From Caryophanales bacterium (GTDB taxonomy: Bacteria; Bacillota; Bacilli; Exiguobacteriales; Exiguobacteriaceae), in assembly GCA_902362975.1 (NCBI GenBank), contig CABIYO010000014.1:1-58154 (forward strand): a stretch of DNA of 58,154 bases, written 5' to 3'. The position numbers were made by a program, and so were the translations under genes. Shown one piece after another: positions 7,980-14,905 of the stretch (position 1 is the stretch's first letter; each line of letters starts with the position of its first letter). A model generated the notes under the pieces. It was given only the letters and a program-made list of their open reading frames with translations, did not search any database and was not told the DNA's origin.

Positions 7980-8420
7980 TGGACCGCCGTGGGCGTACGA
8001 AGCCAGAGGACGAACTAAGCGAAGAAGAGAAGCTTAAGCGCCGTATCCAGCAAATGGAGCTTGAGAACGAACTTCTTCGTGCGGACATCTTGTTTCTAAA
8101 AAAGTTAGAGGAGATCGAAAGGAGGTCATAATCAGCCCGGTACGGCTACAGCAACGATATATCGCCATCAAAGAATTGAACGAAGAGGAGGCCCTTTCGA
8201 TCGTGCTCCTCTGTCGAGTCGCCGGCATCTCACGGACGGCCTATTACAAATGGTTGAATCGCACCATACCGGTGCGTCAAGAAGAGAACGAGAAGCTTCT
8301 GGAGGACATCCGTCTACTCTATGACCAGGCGAACGGCACATACGGGTACCGTCGGATCACGATGACGATCAACCGGTTGCGCCGACAACAAGGACTGTCC
8401 CCGTTCAATGAAAAGTGGAT
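7980..8420 (+). mobile_element. IS3-family (IS150-like) remnant: orfA tail and orfB head
   Basis: The frame to 8131 reads RRIQQMELENELLRADILFLKKL, the leucine-zipper end of an IS150-type OrfA. The overlapping frame from about 8122 reads SPVRLQQRYIAIKEL and later GISRTAYYKWLNR and NGTYGYRRITMTIN, the HTH_21 start of OrfB. The normal orfA/orfB overlap is kept, but both outer parts are lost: the left end abuts the SDR fragment and the right is cut at 8421 by another IS3 element. The last ~15 codons no longer follow the family, so the exact right border is uncertain. Confidence 0.7.
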
Positions 8421-8497
8421 GGTCTACACTAAGTTGGACATAAATGTGGAGGTCAATTAAACTGAAACAAATTATCCATATGAGGAGAGTACCAGAC

Positions 8498-8791
8498 ATG
8501 ACCAAAAGAGCAGCAAGAGCAGCCCGCACTTTCACAGACGAGTTCAAGGAACAAGTCGTCCAACTCTATCTGAACGGAAAACCACGAGTCGATCTCATCC
8601 GAGAGTATGACCTGACACCGTCAGCCCTGACCCGTTGGATCAACCAGAGCCGTGCGACCGGGTCGTTCAAGGCGGCGGACAACCTGAGCGACGAAGCGCG
8701 TGAACTTCGCGACCTGCGCAAGCAAGTGAGACAACTCGAGATGGAGAACGACATTTTAAAGCAAGCCGCGCTGATCATAGGACGAAAGTAA
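8498..8791 (+). CDS. IS3-family transposase OrfA
   Basis: A 97-residue DNA-binding protein starting at ATG 8498 behind GAGGAGAG. It has an N-terminal helix-turn-helix (FTDEFKEQVVQLYL..LIREYDLTPSALTRWI) that recognises the element ends, then a leucine zipper (LRDLRKQVRQLEMENDILKQ) for multimerisation with the OrfAB fusion. In this family, full transposase is made by a -1 frameshift near the end of orfA; the A-rich stretch (8798-8805) before orfB fits this. Part of the element at 8421-9640. Confidence 0.88.
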   Translation: MTKRAARAARTFTDEFKEQVVQLYLNGKPRVDLIREYDLTPSALTRWINQSRATGSFKAADNLSDEARELRDLRKQVRQLEMENDILKQAALIIGRK

Positions 8792-8808
8792 CTGTCATAA
8801 AAAACAAT

Positions 8809-9627
8809 ATGCACAAGTACTCGGTATCAGCAATGTGCAAAGTCCTCCACCTGCCAAGAATCACTTTCTACTACGAATCGAAGAAGCGACCGTCGGTCGA
8901 CGATGTGACCGGTGACGTCATCGAAATCTTCCGTCAAAGTCGTGAGAACTATGGGACTCGCAAGATCAAGATCGAACTCCGAAAGCTCGGAAAGCAAGTG
9001 TCCCGAAGACGCAACGGCCGCATCATGCGGGAGCAAGGGCTCGTGTCCTCCTACACCGTCGCACAATACAAACCGAAGCGAAGTAACCCGAACGAGTCCG
9101 TGGTCAAAAATGAATTGAACCGCGAGTTCCGTCAGGAAGAAGAGTTGTCGGTCATCGTGAGTGATTTGACATACGTCAGGGTCCAGAACAAATGGAACTA
9201 TGTGTGTATTTTCGTCGATCTCTTCAACCGTGAAATCATCGGACATAGTGTCGGCGAGCACAAGGATGCCTCACTGGTGGCTCGGGCAATCGCGACGATC
9301 CCGAGCGACCTTCGACGAATCGGAATGTTCCACACCGACCGCGGGAGCGAATTCAACAACAAACTCGTGAGCGATACGTTGCGCAGTTTCGGGATCCGTC
9401 GCTCGCTGAGCGATAAAGGGTGCCCTTACGACAACGCCGTGTCAGAGGCGACGTACAAAGTGATCAAGACGGAGTTCGTCAGAAAACGGAGTTTTTCGAG
9501 TTTGACGGTCCTCGAGCGTGAGTTACGGGACTATATCCATTGGTTCAATCATATTCGAATTCACGGAACACTGGGATACCTGACGCCGAAAGAGTACAAA
9601 CAGAGACACCTCGTAAAAACTGTCTAG
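8809..9627 (+). CDS. IS3-family transposase OrfB (DDE integrase core)
   Basis: A 272-residue catalytic subunit with an HTH_21-like N-terminus (YGTRKIKIELRKLG) and an rve integrase core. The DDE triad is visible: D in VSDLTYV, D in FHTDRGSEF, and E in DNAVSEATYKVIKTE. Length and motifs are complete, so transposition competence is likely. It overlaps the -1 frame of orfA, so expression probably requires frameshifting into an OrfAB fusion rather than the ATG at 8809. Confidence 0.9.
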   Translation: MHKYSVSAMCKVLHLPRITFYYESKKRPSVDDVTGDVIEIFRQSRENYGTRKIKIELRKLGKQVSRRRNGRIMREQGLVSSYTVAQYKPKRSNPNESVVKNELNREFRQEEELSVIVSDLTYVRVQNKWNYVCIFVDLFNREIIGHSVGEHKDASLVARAIATIPSDLRRIGMFHTDRGSEFNNKLVSDTLRSFGIRRSLSDKGCPYDNAVSEATYKVIKTEFVRKRSFSSLTVLERELRDYIHWFNHIRIHGTLGYLTPKEYKQRHLVKTV

Positions 9628-9641
9628 TTTAGTGTTGACAA

Positions 9642-10841
9642 TCCAGATCATACGCAAAGAAGTACAAGCTAACCATGCCCATCCGTCGTAAGCCGGGCGA
9701 GGTCTTGGAGGTCGACTGGGCCGGAGCGACGCTGAAAATCATGGACAGTGCCGCCGGCGAGGAGATTGAGGCCTATGTCTTTGTCGCTGCGCTTCCGTAC
9801 AGCCAATATTTTTACGCCGAGGCCTTCCTCGACATGAAGTCGCGATCGTGGCTGACTGCGCACGTACACGCCTTTGAATACTTCGGCGGCGTCACCGAGA
9901 CGCTGGTCCCGGACAACCTCAAGACCGGAATCACGAAGCATCGTCGAGGCGACTCACAGGTGAATGAGGCTTACCGTGAGCTGGCGGACCATTATTGGAC
10001 GGTCGTCGTGCCTAGCCGTATCCGCAAACCGAAAGACAAGCCGAGCGCCGAGGGCGCGGTCGGCTTCCTTTCACGTCAGATCATCGCGGCGTTACGGAAT
10101 TACCAGTGCTTCCACATCGAAGACCTGAACAAGGAAATCCATTCGAGGCTCGAGGAGATGCACACCCAGGAGTTCCAAAAAAGAAGCGGTTCAAGAAAAA
10201 GCGTGTTCACGGAAGAGGAGAGCGCGACCTTGCGCCCCTTACCGAAAACACGCTTCAAGATGACGGAATGGCGAACCGCGAAAGTACAACCGAACTACCA
10301 CATCCAAGTTGAACGCATGTTTTATTCCGTCCCTTATGATTATACCCGCGAAGACGTCGATGTGCGCCTGACGGCGAACTTAATCGAGATCTATTTCAAA
10401 GACGTCAGAATCGCCTCCCATACGCGCCTGAAGGGCGCAATCGGACAGTACTCGACGAACACCGACCATATGCCCGACAACCATCGCCTCTATCTCGACC
10501 ACAACCCGGAGAACAACCGAGCATGGGCGCGTACCGTAGGTACCAACATGGAGAAGTTCGTGACGTACATTCTCGAGAACAATGTGGAGAAAAAGGCGCT
10601 TGGCTTCCTGGCGGTCATTCGGAACCTGAACAAGAAACATTCGAACGACCAGATGGAGGCGGCCGCCAAGAGCTTACTCGAGGTCGCGTCGCAGCCTACC
10701 ATCAGCGTCTATAAAAGCATCTTAGACCGGCAAAAGAAAAAGGCGGCACGAGCTTCGGTCGTTACCGAACGGTCGAATCGATCAAAAGAAGACCACGGGT
10801 TCACGCGTGGAGCAAAATATTTCGGAGGCGATAAAAAATGA
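9642..10841 (+). pseudogene. IS21-family transposase IstA, N-terminally truncated
   Basis: The open frame begins at the IS3 border (SRSYAKKYKLTMPIRRKPGE) and runs about 400 residues through the DDE core: D in VLEVDWAG, D in VPDNLKTG, and E in KPSAEGAVG. It ends in the usual IstA C-terminal beta barrel. The ~110-residue N-terminal helix-turn-helix that IstA needs to bind the ends is missing, removed at the IS3 insertion, so this copy is probably inactive. It overlaps istB by 4 bases, the standard IS21 arrangement. Confidence 0.8.
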
Positions 10842-11590
10842 TCAACCAGGAGACGTTAAGAAAGTTGACCGAGATGAAAATGACCGGGATGGCAGAGCAA
10901 TATGAACTACAGCATGAGATGAAGGAGTACGCTGAGTTGGACTTCGATGATCGTTTCAACCTGTTGGTCGACCAGGAATACTCAAGACGCCGGTCGAACA
11001 AGCTCGAACGGCTCATCAAGCAGGCGACCTTGTCCGACCCGTCCGCGTCGATCGAGCATATCGAATACCATCCGGACCGGAGGTTGGACAAAAAACTTAT
11101 TTTGGAACTCGCCTCGGGCAACTACATCAAGAAGCATCATAACGTCATCCTGATGGGGGCGTCGGGTAACGGGAAGACGTGGCTGGCGAACGCATTGGCT
11201 GTTCAGGCCTGTCGGCAATTCTATAAGGTGAAGTATATCCGGTTGCCTGAACTATTGGACGAGCTCGCGGTGGCGAAATATGAGGCGGACGGCAGCTTCA
11301 GAAAGTTGATCCATAAATATCGGACGATTGATCTCCTGATTCTTGACGAATGGCTCCTCACCGAGCTCCCGCAGGAGCATGTGATGCATCTGTTAGAAAT
11401 CGTTGAGGCACGGCTGAAGCGTTCCTCGACCATCTTCTGTTCTCAGTTCGCACCCGAGGGGTGGCATTCGAAGCTGGGACAGGCCCAAATCGCGGACGCG
11501 ATTCTAGACAGGATCGTACACGACTCCTATAAAATCCTGGTCGACGGCGAAACCTCAATGAGGGAACGCCGTGGGTTAGGGATAAGCTAA
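10838..11590 (+). CDS. istB: IS21-family helper ATPase IstB
   Basis: A 250-residue AAA+ ATPase related to DnaC. Walker A is GASGNGKT (about residues 106-113) and Walker B is LLILDEW (about 167-173), with arginine-rich sensor regions near the C-terminus (MRERRG). IstB loads onto target DNA and activates IstA. The protein is full length and starts 4 bases before the istA stop, but its partner IstA is truncated. A terminator follows at 11597. Confidence 0.92.
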   Translation: MINQETLRKLTEMKMTGMAEQYELQHEMKEYAELDFDDRFNLLVDQEYSRRRSNKLERLIKQATLSDPSASIEHIEYHPDRRLDKKLILELASGNYIKKHHNVILMGASGNGKTWLANALAVQACRQFYKVKYIRLPELLDELAVAKYEADGSFRKLIHKYRTIDLLILDEWLLTELPQEHVMHLLEIVEARLKRSSTIFCSQFAPEGWHSKLGQAQIADAILDRIVHDSYKILVDGETSMRERRGLGIS

Positions 11591-11596
11591 AATTTT

Positions 11597-11623
11597 GGCC
11601 ATCGATGAGTCGATGGCCTTTTT
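11597..11623 (+). terminator. Terminator after istB
   Basis: Perfect 9-bp stem GGCCATCGA/TCGATGGCC with loop TGAG, followed by TTTTTC. Confidence 0.75.
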
Positions 11624-11648
11624 CTTCATAATTGACTGGCTCAGTACC

Positions 11649-11802
11649 GCATTTGGTGGCTCAGTTGTCCGCATTTGGTGGCTCAGTTGTCCGCATTTGG
11701 TGGCTCAGTTGTCCGCACTCGGTGGCTCAGTTGTCCGCATTTGGTGGCTCAGTTGTCCGCATTCGGTGGCTCACAAGTCCGCACTAGTGGCTCTCTGTCT
11801 CC
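11649..11802. repeat. 22-bp tandem repeat array at the IS21 right end
   Basis: Five or six near-identical direct copies of GCATTTGGTGGCTCAGTTGTCC, spaced exactly 22 bp apart, begin at 11649, 11671, 11693, 11715, 11737 and 11759, with a decayed seventh at 11781. IS21 elements carry a few such subterminal repeats as IstA binding sites; this array is longer than usual and reaches the IS30 fragment. There are no spacers, so it is not a CRISPR. Confidence 0.8.
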
Positions 11803-11805
11803 GCA

Positions 11806-12058
11806 ATACTCACGCATCCAGGAGTCACTCGGTGTGCCGATGTATTTCGCCGACCCGTACGCATCGTGGCAACGGGGGAGCAACGAGAACGCCAATGGGC
11901 TCCTGCGCGAGTTCTTCCCGAAAGGAACGGACTTCGCGCAGGTGGCGCATGACGAACTCGCGGACGCGCTGGCCAAGATCAACGGGCGACCAAGGAAGTG
12001 CCTGAACTGGAAAACCGCACACGAGGTCTTCACCGAGGAAGTGTTGCGCTTAATTTGA
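11806..12058 (+). pseudogene. IS30-family transposase, C-terminal fragment
   Basis: The frame reads GVPMYFADPYASWQRGSNEN, then NGLLREFFPKGTDF and RPRKCLNWKTAHEVF, the highly conserved C-terminal end of IS30 transposases, including the catalytic glutamate in the GSNENxNG block. Everything upstream is replaced by the IS21 tandem repeat array. The terminal GACAAACCGTCATGAG just after the stop (12056-12071) may be the surviving inverted repeat. Confidence 0.8.
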
Positions 12059-12120
12059 CAAACCGTCATGAGAAAACTCTCTAATATGGTTATTAGATTC
12101 ATTTAACTTGAAGTATAAAA

Positions 12121-13092
12121 TTAAATATTTTGTAGGTCTACCAAAAATTTTTTACTTGTTTTAAATGGTTCATTGTTTTTTCGAACATTACAAATATTTT
12201 GTGACGCTTGAATTCCTGAAACTAGAGTAGAGGCAATAAGTGGCAAGGTCACATTATTTGAAACGCTCATTGACCATATTGCTATTCCACAGTTTACTAA
12301 GTCTAGTTTATAAGATCTCAATTCGCTGGTTAAGTCTTTTGAAGCAGCATCATGATTAAGAGAATCTAAATAATCGGATGCTGATAAATTAGTGTCATGT
12401 CTCGAAACATACTTTTCTAATGTGGTGTGAAACGCTGAAATTTTATTTTCAAAAGAAGTAGATTCTCTAATTGAAATAATTTTAGAAAGTGGAATTTCGT
12501 CTAAATTTTGTGGGATCATAAAATTAATAATTCTATCAGCAATGTAACGTTTGTTTTCATCAGTGACCTGATTTGTATAAGTTGATTTAAGAAACTTATT
12601 ATAGTTAGGGTTATCTGTAATTGTTGAAATTTTTTTATTATCAGCAATATGATTTGCAAATACACTCATATATACAAAAGCTAGATTGGGATTTGTTTTA
12701 ATGCCATTCTCACTAGTAGTCCCTAAATTTTTATCTTTACAAAAATGTATCCATTCACTTGAAAATTTTTCTTTATAAATTTCATAAGTATGCGTTTTAT
12801 TATTCCCCCACTCCAGTTCAATATTATTTGTACCGAAACTTGGTGAATGATATTTATTATTAGTCAACAGCCTAGTAACAGTATCGATAGCTTTAAGTGA
12901 AGCATCTCGCCCATCATCGTAAGAAGGGCTATAAGGATTTATTAAATTTGTATTTTTGATAACTGTTTTAAATGGAGGGGCAAAATTAATTGTGGCAGAA
13001 GAAGGTATAATAGGATTAATTTCTTTGTAATATAGTAAAGCGAATTTTAACCATTTTTCATCTTGAATTTCAAAATGAGGATAGTAGATCAT
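12121..13092 (-). CDS. DUF6236-like protein of unknown function
   Basis: A 323-residue, lysine- and asparagine-rich protein, markedly AT-rich compared with the DNA on its left. The start MIYYPHFEIQDEKWLKFALLYYKEINPIIP matches my memory of the DUF6236 family N-terminus (YYP..I.DE.WLK.A.LYWD.I..I.P); the function is unknown. A hydrophobic stretch near residues 270-295 (IWSMSVSNNVTLPLIASTLVSGI) may be membrane-associated. It is a single gene with its own promoter (13136-13164) and is bounded by mobile-element debris and a recombinase gene. Members of this family often occur as isolated accessory genes, so a defence role is possible but not shown. Confidence 0.55.
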   Translation of the reverse strand: MIYYPHFEIQDEKWLKFALLYYKEINPIIPSSATINFAPPFKTVIKNTNLINPYSPSYDDGRDASLKAIDTVTRLLTNNKYHSPSFGTNNIELEWGNNKTHTYEIYKEKFSSEWIHFCKDKNLGTTSENGIKTNPNLAFVYMSVFANHIADNKKISTITDNPNYNKFLKSTYTNQVTDENKRYIADRIINFMIPQNLDEIPLSKIISIRESTSFENKISAFHTTLEKYVSRHDTNLSASDYLDSLNHDAASKDLTSELRSYKLDLVNCGIAIWSMSVSNNVTLPLIASTLVSGIQASQNICNVRKNNEPFKTSKKFLVDLQNI

Positions 13093-13135
13093 TTTCTAAC
13101 TTACACCTCTTTCTAGTTAATTTGAAAAAATATAA

Positions 13136-13164
13136 ATGATATTATTCATCTTGAAAAATGTAAA
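13136..13164 (-). promoter_or_regulatory. Sigma-A promoter of DUF6236-like gene
   Basis: On the minus strand, -35 TTTACA (13159-13164), a 17-bp spacer and -10 TATCAT (13136-13141) lie about 45 bp upstream of the start codon. Confidence 0.55.
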
Positions 13165-13621
13165 TAAGCCACAATAATCAGTTTTAAGTATGATCAAAAA
13201 GTAGCTTTAAGAATTAATCCACCATAGTCTTATATAAGGAATATAAATGAGTATGATCATTAGAATAAACTTTTCAAGTATTCGAAGATTGTGATGAATT
13301 GTGATGAGTATCTTTGTTATGGATTGCAAAATAATTATTCAACGCTTTACTTAATTATTAGCCAGCTGACTATATAATAACTCAAATTTAACTTCTGTTG
13401 ACCAATAGTTTCACAATATAAGCACTAGTGAATTATCAAGATAAAATTCTATTCTAGTTAGTAATATCTCCGATACTTTGATTTTTCACGATTTTAGGTG
13501 CTTCGTAAATTATCATTTTACCCGGCTGTTCCTCAGTGAAAGAGATATAAAAATAAATCATTTCTTTAATTTACAAAAATTTATAATAAAGCAATTTTAG
13601 TCATCTAGGATAAAAATTAGT
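13165..13621. other. AT-rich intergenic stretch without recognisable gene
   Basis: About 460 bp with many stops in all frames and no clear hairpin or repeat. It separates the DUF6236-like gene from the 3' end of the tyrosine recombinase. If the recombinase belongs to an integrated element, this is one place an attachment site could lie, but I see no direct repeat that proves it. Confidence 0.4.
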
Positions 13622-14647
13622 TCATTCAAATGGCAAGTTCGTATTTGATACATTTGATAATCGTTCAAGAGATTGTAAGTATTCATTTGTTGTACTTATG
13701 GACTCATGACCGACTAATTGCATAACACTAATCAACGAATTTCCGTTCGCTAAGAGCTTTGTGATGTAGGCCCTGCGGAACCAGTGGGGCGGGGTCTTCT
13801 CTTCGTTCGCGACATGGTCGACCGCCTTATGAGTCATCAGGCGCAGCGCCTCATAGGTAATCGCTTTGTTAGCTTTTTTCGTGCTGAAGGCGATAAAAGG
13901 GGACGAGACTTCCTCGATCATCATCAATGTCTGCAGCCGATTTACAAGATGGGTCGCTTTCTCGGTGAGCGGGATACGACGCCACTTGTCACGTTTCCCC
14001 TTCACTTCGACATAGGATGTCTGCTGATTGCGCTTCACGTCGGTGAACTTGATTGATAACAGTTCCGCCGCCCGCATACCTGTCGTCAACAACAAATATC
14101 CGATTGTCTCGTTCCGGAGCTCCATGAGCTCCTTTTTTTGTGCTCGCTTGACGGTATAGCGGAAGGACTCGGCGATCCGCTCGATCTCGTCGAAATCGAC
14201 TTCACGCCTGAGCATCTCCGAGCGTTGTTGGTTCTTCACGTGGAAAGCCAGATTATCTAGATGATACTGATTGACATGGAGGTAGGTCAGGAGACGCTTT
14301 AGCATGTGGTTCTTTCGCTGTGCCGTGCGTGGCGCGTACTGTTCATTCACCTCAAATAGGTAGCGATGGATGTCGAGTACGGTCAGGTCTTTTAACCCGT
14401 CTGTCTTCGTCATCACAAAATTAAGAATGAACTCAAGGTCCAATTTATATGCGCGTCGCGTGTGTGGGCTCTTGTCCGCATAGATTGGAAACAGTTCTGT
14501 TGCCCAGAACAATTCGATGACTTCGATGTCAGTCAACGTTTTTAGATCGATATGGCTCTTCTTCAACGCCTCGGCCAATTTTGGATTAGCCCCGGTCAGT
14601 TCTCGCAACGCTACTTCGAATGCTTGCTGCTTTTTCTCAAGCCCCAT
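13622..14647 (-). CDS. Tyrosine recombinase (XerC/XerD/phage integrase family)
   Basis: A 341-residue site-specific recombinase starting at ATG 14647 behind AGAGGGAGAGG. The N-terminal SAM-like core-binding domain spans about residues 44-140 (SPHTRRAYKLDLEFIL). The catalytic domain carries all key residues: Arg in TTGMRAAELL (about 192), Lys in VKGKRDKW (about 217), HxxR in HWFRR (about 288-291), His in LVGHESI (about 314), and the nucleophilic Tyr in NEYLQ (about 323). It could resolve multimers or integrate the surrounding element. Unlike its AT-rich neighbours it has backbone-like GC content. No excisionase is adjacent. Confidence 0.88.
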   Translation of the reverse strand: MGLEKKQQAFEVALRELTGANPKLAEALKKSHIDLKTLTDIEVIELFWATELFPIYADKSPHTRRAYKLDLEFILNFVMTKTDGLKDLTVLDIHRYLFEVNEQYAPRTAQRKNHMLKRLLTYLHVNQYHLDNLAFHVKNQQRSEMLRREVDFDEIERIAESFRYTVKRAQKKELMELRNETIGYLLLTTGMRAAELLSIKFTDVKRNQQTSYVEVKGKRDKWRRIPLTEKATHLVNRLQTLMMIEEVSSPFIAFSTKKANKAITYEALRLMTHKAVDHVANEEKTPPHWFRRAYITKLLANGNSLISVMQLVGHESISTTNEYLQSLERLSNVSNTNLPFE

Positions 14648-14818
14648 GCCTCTCCCTCTTTTCAATATATATTTTCAAACTTAAATTGAGTTTTTATAAA
14701 ATAATCGATGAAAATGAGTAATACATATGTAATTATTCTTTAATTACAACAGTTAATTAGATTAGTTTATTGATAATAAACGTATTACTTTTATGGTATA
14801 AAATAAATTTAAACCAAC

Positions 14819-14851
14819 TAACTTGTGATAATCTTATATTATCACAAGTTA
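14819..14851. promoter_or_regulatory. Perfect 14-bp inverted repeat upstream of recombinase
   Basis: TAACTTGTGATAAT and its exact complement, separated by CTTAT, in the AT-rich gap between the helicase and recombinase genes. It could be an operator or recombinase binding site; no T-run follows on either side, so it is less likely to be a terminator. Confidence 0.45.
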
Positions 14852-14860
14852 ATGATTTGA

Positions 14861-14900
14861 AAATATAAGAATAAGAACTACTAATCTTATTCTTATATTT
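14861..14900. terminator. Hairpin terminator after helicase-nuclease gene
   Basis: A perfect 16-bp AT-rich stem (AAATATAAGAATAAGA and complement) with an 8-base loop lies 5 bp beyond the helicase stop; it ends in TTTTC on the minus strand. Confidence 0.6.
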
Positions 14901-14905
14901 TTATT

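Larger units (their letters stand above)
8421..9640 (+). mobile_element. Apparently complete IS3-family element (1.22 kb)
   Basis: Imperfect ~20-bp terminal inverted repeats (GGTCTACACTAAGTTGGACA on the left; the complement of the right end is TGTCAACACTAAACTAGACA) enclose orfA and orfB with intact catalytic residues. The left flank is an IS150-like remnant and the right flank is the middle of an IS21 istA gene. The flanks show no direct target duplication, so DNA has been deleted next to the element after insertion. Confidence 0.75.

Noticed and set aside
11649..11802. Possible CRISPR array
   Set aside because: The 22-bp units are contiguous with no spacers and no cas genes are present; it is a tandem repeat at an IS end.
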